From contig NC_135551.1 in assembly GCF_964340395.1 (NCBI RefSeq), forward strand, positions 2,585,001 to 2,649,000: a DNA stretch of 64,000 nucleotides. The letters run 5' to 3'. A model generated the notes under the pieces. The model did no database searches, was not told the origin of the DNA, and saw nothing but the letters and a program-made list of their open reading frames with translations. The position numbers and the translations under genes were made by a program. Shown here piece after piece: positions 25,001 through 39,400 of the stretch; positions within the stretch are counted from its first letter, which is position 1, and each line of letters starts with the position of its first letter. The stretch comes from Glandiceps talaboti (taxonomy: Eukaryota > Hemichordata > Enteropneusta > Spengelidae).

Positions 25001-28000
25001 TAGTGATAGGTAATTACTGATAGTTACTAGTATTACAGTAGTGGTTATAGGTAATTACTGATAGTTACTAGTATTACAGTAGTGATAGTTAATTACTGAT
25101 AGTTACTAGTATTACAGTAGTGGTTATAGGTAATTACTGATAGTTACTAGTATTACAGTAGTGGTTATAGGTAATTACTGATAGTTACTAGTATTACAGT
25201 AGTGGTAGGTAATTACTGATAGTTACTAGTATTACAGTAGTGGTTATAGGTAATTACTGATAGTTACTGGTATTACAGTAGTGGTTATAGGTAATTACTG
25301 ATAGTTACTAGTATTACAGTAGTGATAGGTAATTACTGATAGTTACTAGTATTACAGTAGTGGTTATAGGTAATTACTGATAGTTACTGGTATTACAGTA
25401 GTGGTTATAGGTAATTACTGATAGTTACTAGTATTACAGTAGTGGTCATAGGTAATTACTGATAGTTACTAGTATTACAGTAGTGGTCATAGGTAATTAC
25501 TGATAGTTACTAGTATTACAGTAGTGGTAGGTAATTACTGATAGTTACTAGTATTACAGTAGTGGTTATAGGTAATTACTGATAGTTACTAGTATTACAG
25601 TAGTGATAGGTAATTACTGATAGTTACTAGTATTACAGTAGTGATAGTTAATTACTGATAGTTACTAGTATTACAATAGTGGTTATAGGTAATTACTGAT
25701 AGTTACTAGTATTACAGTAGTGATAGGTAATTACTGATAGTTACTAGTATTACAGTAGTGGTTATAGGTAATTACTGATAGTTACTAGTATTACAGTAGT
25801 GATAGGTAATTACTGATAGTTACTAGTATTACAGTAGTGGTTATAGGTAATTACTGATAGTTACTAGTATTACAGTAGTGATAGTTAATTACTGATAGTT
25901 ACTAGTATTACAGTAGTGGTTATAGGTAATTACTGATAGTTACTAGTATTACAGTAGTGGTTATAGGTAATTACTGATAGTTACTAGTATTACAGTAGTG
26001 GTTATAGGTAATTACTGATAGTTACTGGTATTACAGTAGTGGTTATAGGTAATTACTGATAGTTACTAGTATTACAGTAGTGATAGGTAATTACTGATAG
26101 TTACTAGTATTACAGTAGTGGTTATAGGTAATTACTGATAGTTACTGGTATTACAGTAGTGGTTATAGGTAATTACTGATAGTTACTAGTATTACAGTAG
26201 TGGTTATAGGTAATTACTGATAGTTACTAGTATTACAGTAGTGGTTATAGGTAATTACTGATAGTTACTAGTATTACAGTAGTGATAGGTAATTACTGAT
26301 AGTTACTAGTATTACAGTAGTGGTTATAGGTAATTACTGATAGTTACTGGTATTACAGTAGTGATAGGTAATTACTGATAGTTACTGGTATTACAGTAGT
26401 GATAGGTAATTACTGATAGTTACTAGTATTACAGTAGTCTTTATAGGTAATTACTGATAGTTACTAGTATTACAGTAGTGGTAGGTAATTACTGATAGTT
26501 ACTAGTATTACAGTAGTGATAGGTAATTACTGATAGTTACTAGTATTACAGTAGTGATAGGTAATTACTGATAGTTACTAGTATTACAGTAGTGATAGGT
26601 AATTACTGATAGTTACTAGTATTACAGTAGTCTTTATAGGTAATTACTGATAGTTACTGGTATTACAGTAGTGGTTATAGGTAATTACTGATAGTTACTA
26701 GTATTACAGTAGTGGTTATAGGTAATTACTGATAGTTACTAGTATTACAGTAGTCTTTATAGGTAATTACTGATAGTTACTAGTATTACAGTAGTGATAG
26801 GTAATTACTGATAGTTACTAGTATTACAGTAGTGGTTATAGGTAATTACTGATAGTTACTGGTATTACAGTAGTGATAGGTAATTACTGATAGTTACTAG
26901 TATTACAGTAGTGGTTATAGGTAATTACTGATAGTTACTAGTATTACAGTAGTCTTTATAGGTAATTACTGATAGTTACTAGTATTACAGTAGTGGTAGG
27001 TAATTACTGATAGTTACTAGTATTACAGTAGTGATAGGTAATTACTGATAGTTACTAGTATTACAGTAGTGATAGGTAATTACTGATAGTTACTAGTATT
27101 ACAGTAGTGATAGGTAATTACTGATAGTTACTAGTATTACAGTAGTCTTTATAGGTAATTACTGATAGTTACTGGTATTACAGTAGTGGTTATAGGTAAT
27201 TACTGATAGTTACTAGTATTACAGTAGTGGTTATAGGTAATTACTGATAGTTACTAGTATTACAGTAGTCTTTATAGGTAATTACTGATAGTTACTAGTA
27301 TTACAGTAGTGGTTATAGGTAATTACTGATAGTTACTAGTATTACAGTAGTCTTTATAGGTAATTACTGATAGTTACTAGTATTACAGTAGTGGTTATAG
27401 GTAATTACTGATAGTTACTAGTATTACAGTAGTGATAGGTAATTACTGATAGTTACTAGTATTACAGTAGTGATAGGTAATTACTGATAGTTACTAGTAT
27501 TACAGTAGTGGTTATAGGTAATTACTGATAGTTACTAGTATTACAGTAGTGATAGGTAATTACTGATAGTTACTAGTATTACAGTAGTTATAGGTAATTA
27601 CTGATAGTTACTAGTATTACAGTAGTCTTTATAGGTAATTACTGATAGTTACTAGTATTACAGTAGTGATAGGTAATTACTGATAGTTACTAGTATTACA
27701 GTAGTGGTTATAGGTAATTACTGATAGTTACTAGTATTACAGTAGTGGTAGGTAATTACTGATAGTTACTAGTATTACAGTGGTGATAGGTAATTACTGA
27801 TAGTTACTAGTATTACAGTAGTCTTTATAGGTAATTACTGATAGTTACTAGTATTACAGTGGTTATAGGTAATTACTGATAGTTACTAGTATTACAGTAG
27901 TGGTAGGTAATTACTGATAGTTACTGGTATTACAGTAGTCTTTATAGGTAATTACTGATAGTTACTAGTATTACAGTAGTGATAGGTAATTACTGATAGT

Positions 28001-31000
28001 TACTAGTATTACAGTAGTGATAGGTAATTACTGATAGTTACTAGTATTACAGTAGTGATAGTTAATTACTGATAGTTACTAGTATACTATTACAGTAGTC
28101 TTTATAGGTAATTACTGATAGTTACTGGTATTACAGTAGTGGTAGGTAATTACTGATAGTTACTGGTATTACAGTAGTCTTTATAGGTAATTACTGATAG
28201 TTACTAGTATTACAGTAGTGGTTATAGGTAATTACTGATAGTTACTAGTATTACAGTAGTCTTTATAGGTAATTACTGATAGTTACTAGTATTACAGTAG
28301 TGGTTATAGGTAATTACTGATAGTTACTAGTATTACAGTAGTGGTTATAGGTAATTACTGATAGTTACTAGTATTACAGTAGTGATAGGTAATTACTGAT
28401 AGTTACTAGTATTACAGTAGTCTTTATAGGTAATTACTGATAGTTACTAGTATTACAGTAGTCTTTATAGGTAATTACTGATCCGATGACGTAATTCATG
28501 ATACATATCAAAAAATGTTCAGGAAAGTCCTGCTACAGTTTTATGCAGTCAACTGTTGTAACAATGCTAGTCTAAGATGACAATTGTAACATTATAGAAG
28601 ACATGCATTGACATTAGCATTATACTGGAATGTGGTTTTATTTAAGTATTGTCACTATTAGTACAAAGCTTATAAACTTGTCTTATGCCAACAATAAATT
28701 TCAAGTATTGTTCATTTTGTATAGTTAATGGTTTTATTCTAAAGTGGAGTTAGTAAGTATTTATGTGAGTGATAACCTGTCACAGGGATGACAAATTGAT
28801 AGATAATACTGTCATTATTGTCTTTAATTTACAAGCTGCTTTAGTCTTTCTTTTGTGTTTTTTTCCAACAGGCTGATTTAGTCACTGTTTTGTGTTTTTC
28901 CAACTGGATGCTTTAGTCACTGCTTTAGTCTTTCTTTTGTGTTTTTTCCAACAGGGTGCTTTAGTCAGTGTTTGTGCAGATGACAGTCTTCACTTGTGGA
29001 ATTTGAGACAGAAAAGGCCAGCAATACTGCATTCACTCAAATTTAATAGGGAAAGGTAAGAATAAGAGCAATGCATAGACCCACAGAAGAAGGTCACCGA
29101 ACTTTTGAAAATGTTTGGGGAAGTTTGCTTAGAATGGACAAATAAAGAATATTGAGATATTTTATGACTAAGATATATAATGCAGAATAAGTTAAACATG
29201 ATACTTGTTAAAAAGTAAACTCTTTTCCAAATAAATCATGTGGATTGAATGGTACAGTGATCATACTAAGTTGGTAGTAATTGGAGGTTGAAACCCTGAC
29301 TGCTTGTGGTAAGGAAGAGATGGGAGAATCATTCATAGCCACTCACAACCAAATCAAGCAGTTGATTAGTGGGGACCCTACCTGAGTTGGTATGAGGAAC
29401 ATAGGTTTGGTCACTTCAGTCAGTGACTTCCTAGCAAACATGTGTAAAGCACATGAATCTTGAAAGCCCAATAATCTTTCCTTAAGAATAAAATCATTGA
29501 TAAATTGGACTGCCCCTGAAATTTGACCGTATGTGCAGACCTAATGTAGTGGCTACAGACCGTATGTGCAGACCTACATGTAGTGGCTACAGAATTCAGA
29601 ATATACAATTAACTGTTATTCACATACAATGTACTTTGAACAGGCAGCCACAAGATAGACAGAGAAACTAAGAATTAACACAGCATATAAAGAAATGACA
29701 GACTGTGTATTTACTCTGAAAGATAACTACATGTATGTATGTACTATCAAACACAACCACACAATATATTTATAGTTAGTTAGACAAATAAAGTGATGGA
29801 GGTTTCAAGTATGGTATTATACTCCAAAGAAACTAACTGGTACAAAACCCTTGAAGGGGTATTACTCAAGAGTCTTTAAATACATTAAGGATACATTGTG
29901 GACCAAGTTTTCTGAAAATCTCTCTAAACTTTGCTATAAAAGCTTGTTCCAGGTTCAATTGAAATAATGAATGAAATGACAAAATCACCAATAATGTCAT
30001 ATAACAGATTTTGTCTTTCTTTTTCTTTCTTCTAGAATTACCTTTAGCCATTTGCCATTTCAAAGTAAGTGGTTGTACATAGGAACAGAGAGAGGCAATA
30101 TACACATAGTTAACATAGAATGCTTTGTATTATCAGGTTATGTGATCAACTGGAATAAAGCCATTGAATTGTAAGTAATCACATTCAACTTTATGCTCAC
30201 CTACACACCGCACAACACAACACAACACAACACAACACAACACAACACAACACAACACAACACAGCACAGCACAGCACAGCACAGCACAACACAGCACAG
30301 CACAGCACAGCACAACACAACACAACACAACACAACACAACACAACACATTGAATTGTAAGTAATCACATTCAACTTTATAATCTCCTACACACAGCACA
30401 GCACAAGACAAGACAAGACAACACAACACAACACAACACAACACAGCACAACACAACACAACACAACACAGCACAACACAACACAACACAACACAGCACA
30501 GCACAACACAACACAACACAACACAACACAACACAACACAACACAACACAACACAACACAACACAACACAACAAACATTTACATCATTCTCTGGAAATAC
30601 CCTTCAATGTCCAATGGTCTAACAAATCATCTTATACAACAAAACTGTGTAGTAAACTAAATTTTATCTGCCGAAATAAATTTGAACAAATGTGTGGAAA
30701 ATCGTCACCAAAAGAATTGTCATATTAGGAATATTAATTTTCTTTCAACAAAGTAAGTTCTTGATTTTGAAAACAGCAATTGTGTTATTTAATAATCATC
30801 AACAACATGTTGTGTGTGTGAAGTATTAGATTTGAAATGACATTTATGTTCTTACAAGTGTAAATTTAATGGATTCTTGTTTGTATATTTGTAGATCCAG
30901 AAAAACTCATCCTGGACCAGTTGTTCATCTCAGTGATAATCCTCTTGATCCAAACAAGGTACGTTGTCATAGTTACATATTAAGTCTTCCATTGTTATAA

Positions 31001-32769
31001 AAACAATTTGCATCACAGTCAAAACAAGTTTTGGAACCTCAATCCCAAATTGTTCACACTAACACAGTCCATTTAATATGACGTGTCATTTTCTGCTGCA
31101 CTTCCATTCACTTCACTCTGTACAGAATACTGCAAACATTCATGAAAATACTAAGAGTGTGTAACACCTGCATTCACACGTTATGAGGGTCTGTTATTTT
31201 AGTGAAACTTCTTGGAAAATGTGTAAATTTTGAATTGATCTAGAGGAAGATGAAAAGATTATATAGGATTTACAGAACTGGTACATGTGTACCTGCACTG
31301 TGCAGTAGGCTTGTAACATCATCAAATATAATGTAACATAATGAACCTCTATGAGGAAATAGTTAATGGTAATTACAGTTGTCTCCAAGTCATCCTCTAC
31401 GTCACTGGGTGAATTGATGTATGTACTCACCAACACAAGTCAACTTTACTTACACTGGAGTATATTGTTCATGTGGGGGCGTTGCGTAATTGTCAAGAGG
31501 GGCAGACACACAGGAAATGAATATGGTACACTTGACTAGTTTGTTGTGGCTATACTAGTAAATGTAGATAAGTACCACATGGATCTGACCACAAGGAAAC
31601 TAAAGGCAGTGTGCTGAAACATTGAATTTTAATTAGATGCCAATGATCAATGACTTTGCTAATGTTTTGGAACCCAAGATACAGAATGAAAGAAGGTGAA
31701 AAAAGTGAAAGTTTCTAATAAAATCTACCTGTCCATCATTTTCAAATAAATGAAAACTAAATTTGTACTGCACCAAAATACAATGAATAATTCCTAGCTA
31801 TCTACCTCAGTCTTCGCTTCAGGTCTTCTCGAGGGATGTAAAATCATGTTGTTTATGAGTGCGTGACTTGTAAAGTCACATTGTTTATGAGTGCATGACT
31901 TGTAAAGTCACTTTGTTTGTGAGTGCATGACTTGTAAAGTCACGTTGTTTATGAGTGTATTTGTAACTATTGACTTGCACAGATGAGTCTCCATCATAGT
32001 GTCCAAGTTTGTTTTGCAAAGTTGGGAGACCCAGTAGATTTGACCAACTGACTGCCCTCAGCAAAATAATGAACATACTTGTAACATATACAGTTCTGAA
32101 CTGAGTACCTGTTTTGTAAGTGAGAGAATGATGCAATCTTAGTATTATCAAGTGTTGTTTTTCTGTTGATTCATGCCTGGAAGGGATCACAAAATCATCA
32201 AGTTTGACATTACCCACTTTAATAGCGTTGTGCTGATTATATACAACATGCTATACTTTGTAAGGAACGGTCTTAGAATGTCACAGAAGCAAAATTCCTT
32301 TATTAAAGGGGGAGGGGGTTTCAGTTCATTTCATTTGGTGAAGATTAGTTCATTTTTGCACAGATGTCAGTGGGATAATTTATCAGGATTGTTCCTTCAT
32401 AAATGAAAAAAGATGTCATACATCACCAATCCCAACATTGCACATGTGAAGTTTCGTTTAGGGGAGGGAGAAATAGTCTTGACCTAAACGAGTGAATTTT
32501 TCGTCCTTAGTTCATGTGACATTCAGAGACATTCCTTAAACAATATAATCTTTATCAAATGTATTATTTGTCCAAATATAAATTATCTTGTCCCCAGAAC
32601 ACTGATCAAGGTATTGTTTCTCAACACCCTGCCAATGATAGATTATATCTGTCATTATGTTATCTGGGGTTGACTATAATTTGTTTAGTACACATACTTT
32701 TTCCTTGATCAGTTTTTAACACAACTGAACTGATAAAGTTCAATAGTGCTATAGGCATGGCAAAGTGAC

Positions 32770-32824
<55 letters not shown>

Positions 32825-32870
32825 GTCTGTCTGTCTGTCTGTCTGTGTATGTGGATGTGTGTGCGTGTGC

Positions 32871-32904
<34 letters not shown>

Positions 32905-35900
32905 CATCTTAAAGTCAAAAACTGCTGGACCGATTGCTTTGATATTTGGTGGCCATGTTACTTCTGGTGTCTACTTGGCAAATTGTTCAAATGAAAATGA
33001 TTGCAAATGATGTGGATTTTGGGTAAAAATATATGATATTTTGGTCAAAAAACTTAAACTCCAAAAGTACTGGGCAGATTGGCATGAAATTTGGTGGGAA
33101 CATTCTTAGGGGTGAGTAAATTAAGATTTGTTCATGACATGATGATTCCCTTAGTAATATGCAAATTAGGGCTAAAAATGTGTCTTTTTGGTCAAAAACC
33201 TATAATATAGCAGAATAGGATAAAATTTAGCAGGGATGCATCTGTGCATGTATAGATGAAGAAATATTAAGCATATAATGATCTCATCAGTAATATGCAA
33301 ATTAGGTGTAAAAATGTGAATTTTGGTCAAAAATTTATATCTCAAAAAGTACTTGGTCAATGAGACTGAAACTTGGTGAGATGTTTCTAGAAGTATTATT
33401 CTGCAGATTTTCTTCAAAATATTTTGACACAATTTGCCATAGCAACCATGACCACGCCCTTAACAACAACCAAAGGGCAGTATATTTTGGTCCAATAATA
33501 ACATCATATGATAGGCAAATGAGTAAACAATCAAAAAATCTATGCAAATATCCCTAGCAACCATGACCATGCCAATAGCAACAGCCAAATTATCACATAT
33601 ATTGCAAAGATAACAACAGGGATTAATAGACAATTGAATAAAGATTTAAAAAATGTATGTAATTTGCCTAGCAACAAGACCACACCCATAGCAACAGCCA
33701 AATAATCATGTATATTGCAAAGATAACAACAGGGATTAATAGACAATTGAATAAACATTCAAAAAATGTATGCAAATGTGCCTAGCAACAAGATCACACC
33801 CATAGTAACAGCCAAATGATCACGTATATTGCAAAGATAATATCAGGAATTCATACACAAGTGAACAAAAAGATTAAAAAATGTATGCAAATATATCTAG
33901 CAACATGACCACGCCCATAGCAACAGCCAAATGATTGCGTATATCACAAAGATAGCAACATGGTTGGATAGGGAACTGGATTCAGGAAATGAACACCTAT
34001 TATTAGCATGGACTAGCATTTGGATAAACATTTTTAAAAACTGTACAGTTGTACTACAACGCCATTGGAGGTATTTTTCCAAATGCTGTCAGTGATGGTT
34101 ATAGCCTTGATGATTATACAATTTGAGTCGGTCTACACCATTCTTTTCCTATATCAGACCAAACACGTTCACTTTGTTTCCTCAAAAAATAAAATCCAGG
34201 CCTTGTCTTTCCATAAACACTGTACGAAAGTGGTGGCTAGCCATGGTAATCAAATTATCTGAGGTTTCCATACTTTGCAGGAGAATTTATGGATCTACTT
34301 GATGCACTGAGACTGATATGTGTATGGTATGTATGTAGAGTGGATCCACTTGATGCACTGAGACTGATATGTGTGGTATGTATGTAGAGTGGATCCACTT
34401 GATGCACTGAGACTGATATGTGTGGTATGTATGTAGAGTGGATCCACTTGATGCACTGAGACTGATATGTGTGGTATGTATGTAGAGTGGATCCACTTGA
34501 TGCACTGAGACTGATATGTGTGGTATGTATGTAGAGTGGATCCACTTGATGCACTGAGACTGATATGTGTGGTATGTATGTAGAGTGGATCCACTTGATG
34601 CACTGAGACTGATATGTGTGGTATGTATGTAGAGTGGATCCACTTGATGCACTGAGACTGATATGTATGGTATGTATGTAGAGTGGATCTACTTGATGCA
34701 CTGAGACTGATATGTATGGTATGTATGTAGAGTGGATCTACTTGATGCACTGAGACTGATATGTGTGGTATGTATGTAGAGTGGATCCACTTGATGCACT
34801 GAGACTGATATGTGTGGTATGTATGTAGAGTGGATCCACTTGATGCACTGAGAATGATATGTGTGGTATGTATGTAGAATGGATCCACTTGTTGCACTGA
34901 GACTGGTATGTATGGCATGTATGTATGTAGAGTGGATCTACTTGATGCACTGAGACTGATATGTATGACATGTATGTAGAGTGGATCCACTTGATGCACT
35001 GAGACTGATATGTATGGCATGTATGTAGAGTGGATCCACTTGATGCACTAGCTGAGACTGATATGTATGGTATGTATGTAGAGTGGATCCACTTGATGCA
35101 CTGAGACTGATATGTGTGGTATGTATGTAGAGTGGATCCACTTGATGTACTGAGACTGATATGTATGTATGTATGTAGAGTGCATCCACTTGATGCACTG
35201 AGACTGATATGTATGGTATGTATGTATGTATGTATGTATGTATGTATGTAGAGTGGATCCACTTGATGCACTGAGACTGATATGTATGGTATGTATGTAT
35301 GTATGTATGTATGTATGTATGTAGAGTGGATCCACTTGATGCACTGAGACTGATATGTATGGTATGTATGTACAGTGGATATACTTGATGCACTGAGACT
35401 GATATGTATGGTATGTATGTATGTATGTATGTATGTATGTATGTAGAGTGGATCCACTTGATGCACTGAGACTGATATGTATGGCATGTATGTAGAGTGG
35501 ATCCACTTGATGCACTGGGACTGATATGTATGGTATGTATGTATGTATGTATGTATGTATGTAGAGTGGATCCACTTGATGCACTGAGACTGATATGTAT
35601 GGTATGTATGTACAGTGGATATACTTGATGCACTGAGACTGATATGTATGGTATATGTATGTAGAGTGGATCCACTTGATGCACTGAGACTGATATGTAT
35701 GGCATGTATGTAGAGTGGATCCACTTGATGCACTGAGACTGATATGTATGGCATGTATGTAGAGTGGATCCACTTGATGCACTGAGACTGATATGTGTGG
35801 TATGTATGTAGAGTGGATCCACTTGATGCACTGAGACTGATATGTGTGGTATGTATGTAGAGTGGATCCACTTGATGCACTGAGACTGATATGTATGGTA

Positions 35901-36401
35901 TGTATGTACAGTGGATATACTTGATGCACTGAGACTGATATGTATGGTATATGTATGTAGAGTGGATCCACTTGATGCACTGAGACTGATATGTATGGCA
36001 TATATATAGAGTGGATCCACTTGATGCACTGAGACTGATATGTATGGTATGTATGTAGAGTGGATCCACTTGATGCACTGAGACTGATATGTATGGTATG
36101 TATGTAGAGTGGATCCACTTGATGCACTGAGACTGATATGTGTGGTATGTATGTAGAGTGGATCCACTTGATGCACTGAGACTGATATGTATGGCATGTA
36201 TGTAGAGTGGATCCACTTGATGCACTGAGACTGATATGTGTATGGTATGTATGTAGAGTGGATCTACTTGATGCACTGAGACTGATATGTGTGGTATGTA
36301 TGTAGAGTGGATCCACTTGATGCACTGAGACTGATATGTGTGGTATGTATGTATGTATGTATGTATGTATGTATGTATGTATGTATGTATGTATGTATGT
36401 A

Positions 36402-36450
<49 letters not shown>

Positions 36451-39400
36451 ATGTATGTATGTATGTATGTATGTATGTATGTATGTATGTATGTATGTAT
36501 GTATGTATGTATGTAGAGTGGATCCACTTGATGCACTGAGACTGATATGTATGGTATGTATGTAGAGTGGATCCACTTGATGCACCGAGACTGATATGTA
36601 TGTAGAGTGGATCCACTTGATGCACTGAGACTGATATGTGTGGCATGTATGTAGAGTGGATCCACTTGATGCACTAGCTGAGACTGATATGTGTGGTATG
36701 TATGTAGAGTGGATCCACTTGATGCACTGAGACTGATATGTGTGGCATGTATGTAGAGTGGATATACTTGATGCACTGAGACTGATATGTGTGGTATGTA
36801 TGTATGTAGAGTGGATCCACTTGATGCACTGAGACTGGTATGTGTGGCATGTATGTAGAGTGGATCCACTTGATGCACCGAGACTGATATGCATATGTAG
36901 AGTGGATCCACTTGATGCACTGAGACTGATATGTATGGCATGTGTGTGTAGAGTGGATCTACTTGATATCAAGGAGAATACAAGCTTTCACTCACATAAA
37001 TGAATCATGATTATGTATGTTTTAATTCTTGAGGAAAATGTTTGTTTTGTTATTTGTATGTGATGTGATGTGATGTGATGTGATGTGATGTGATGTGATG
37101 TGATGTGATGTGTATCATATTCCTTGAAACTGTAGATGGTGGGTAGTCTGGACTTCAAGGCATATAAGGCATACCACATTATGTATTTTGTTCCTCTTCA
37201 TGGATTTTAGAACTTCGTAAAGAATATCTATTTTTAGGATAACTATAAATTTTTGTCAGTGATTTGTTCAATCAGTGCATGCATATATGACAGTGGTGCA
37301 CCTAAAACATAATAATCATTGCATACCTGTATAATAATGAACATGTTAAGTCATTTGAACACACAATGTTATTTTTTTTTTTTTAACAAATTGTCATGTT
37401 TGATAAATAACAGAATCCCACAAAGTGTTAGTGCTAGCATGATTACTTGAGGGTATTTTTAGAGAGCACCAAAAGTACTCCAGATATGCACTGTGCACAG
37501 GAAAGTATGGCTGTAGAGAGCATCAAAAGTACTCCAGACATGCTGCACTGTGCACAAGAAAGTATGGCTGTAGAGAGCACCAAAAGTACTCCAGACATGC
37601 ACTGTGCACAAGAAAGTATGGCTGTAGAGAACACCAAAAGTACTCCAGACATGCACTGTGCACAAGAAAGTATGGCTGTAGAGAGCACCAAAAGTACTCC
37701 AGACATGCTGCACTGTGCACAGGAAAGTATGGCTGTAGAGAGCACCAAAAGTACTCCAGACATGCTGCACTGTGCACAGGAAAGTATGGCTGTAGAGAGC
37801 ACCAAAAGTACTCCAGACATGCTGCACTGTGCACAGGAAAGTATGGCTGTAGAGAACACCAAAAGTACTCCAGACATGCTGCACTGTGCACCGGAAAGTA
37901 TGGCTGTAGAGAACACCAAAAGTACTCCAGACATGCACTGTGCACAAGAAAGTATGGCTGTAGAGAGCACCAAAAGTACTCCAGACATGCTGCACTGTGC
38001 ACAAGAAAGTATGGCTGTAGAGAGCACCAAAAGTACTCCAGACATGCTGCACTGTGCACAGGAAAGTATGGCTGTAGAGAGCACCAAAAGTACTCCAGAC
38101 ATGCTGCACTGTGCACAGGAAAGTATGGCTGTAGAGAGTACCAAAAGTACTCCAGACATGCTGCACTGTGCACAGGAAAGTATGGCTGTAGAGAACACCA
38201 AAAGTACTCCAGACATGCTGCACTGTGCACCGGAAAGTATGGCTGTAGAGAACACCAAAAGTACTCCAGACATGCACTGTGCACAAGAAAGTATGGCTGT
38301 AGAGAGCACCAAAAGTACTCCAGACATGCTGCACTGTGCACAGGAAAGTATGGCTGTAGAGAGCCCCAAAAGTACTCCAGACATGCTGCACTGTGCACAG
38401 GAAAGTATGGCTGTAGAGAGCACCAAAAGTACTCCAGACATGCTGCACTGTGCACAGGAAAGTATGGCTGTAGAGAGCACCAAAAGTACTCCAGACATAC
38501 TGCACTGTGCACAGGAAAGTATGGCTGTAGAGAGCACCAAAAGTACTCCAGACATGCTGCACTGTGCACAGGAAAGTATGGCTGGAGAGAGCACCAAAAG
38601 TACTCCAGACATGCACTGTGCACAAGAAAGTGTGGCTGTAGAGAGCACCAAAAGTACTCCAGACATGCACTGTGCACAGGAAAGTATGGCTGTACAGAGC
38701 ACCAACAGTACTCCAGACATGCAACTTTCCTAAGTGTACCACACTTGCACTCACGATCACGTCACAGAGTATTATGATATTATTGTATGTTTATAAAATC
38801 TAATGAAATCATGTTTGTTTCACTCAAATGAAATGTACCTCTCAGAATGCAATGGGTAATTACAATCTTACATCTCCAAACTTTTGTTGTTGTTGTTTGC
38901 AGTTATTAATTGGTTTTGAATCAGGTGCAATAGTATTATGGGATTTAAGATCCAAAGCTGCTGAGCACAGATATAATTGTCCTACTCCTGTCAGATCAAT
39001 ATCATGGAGTCACGAAGGAAAACAATTTTTATGCAGTCACACAGACGGAAGTCTTACATTGTGGAATATGAAACATCCAAGCAAAGCAGTCAATGTAATG
39101 CATCCTCATGGTAAGTAGATTTGTAAAATGTATGGTAAGTAAACTAGGCAACATAACTTATATAGATGTATGGTAAGTAAACTAGGCTACATAACTTATA
39201 TAGCTGTATGGTAAGTAAACTAGGCAACATAACTTATATAGATGTATGGTAAGTAAACTAGGCAACATAACTTATATAGATGTATGGTAAGTAAACTAGG
39301 CAACATAACTTATATAGATGTATGGTAAGTAAACTAAGCAACATAACTTATATAGATGTATGGTAAGTAAACTAGGCAACATAACTTATATAGATGTATG

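Noticed and set aside
30133-30578. Minus-strand MLCCVVLCCVVLCC proteins
   Set aside because: Translation of the CACAA/CACAG pentamer array on the antisense strand.
34255-36972. Minus-strand ORFs of up to 744 codons with HISLSASSGSTLHT-type repeats
   Set aside because: They coincide exactly with the 49-bp minisatellite and its (TATG)n expansions. They change frame between units and lie antisense in a tomosyn intron. No initiation or splice context was seen.
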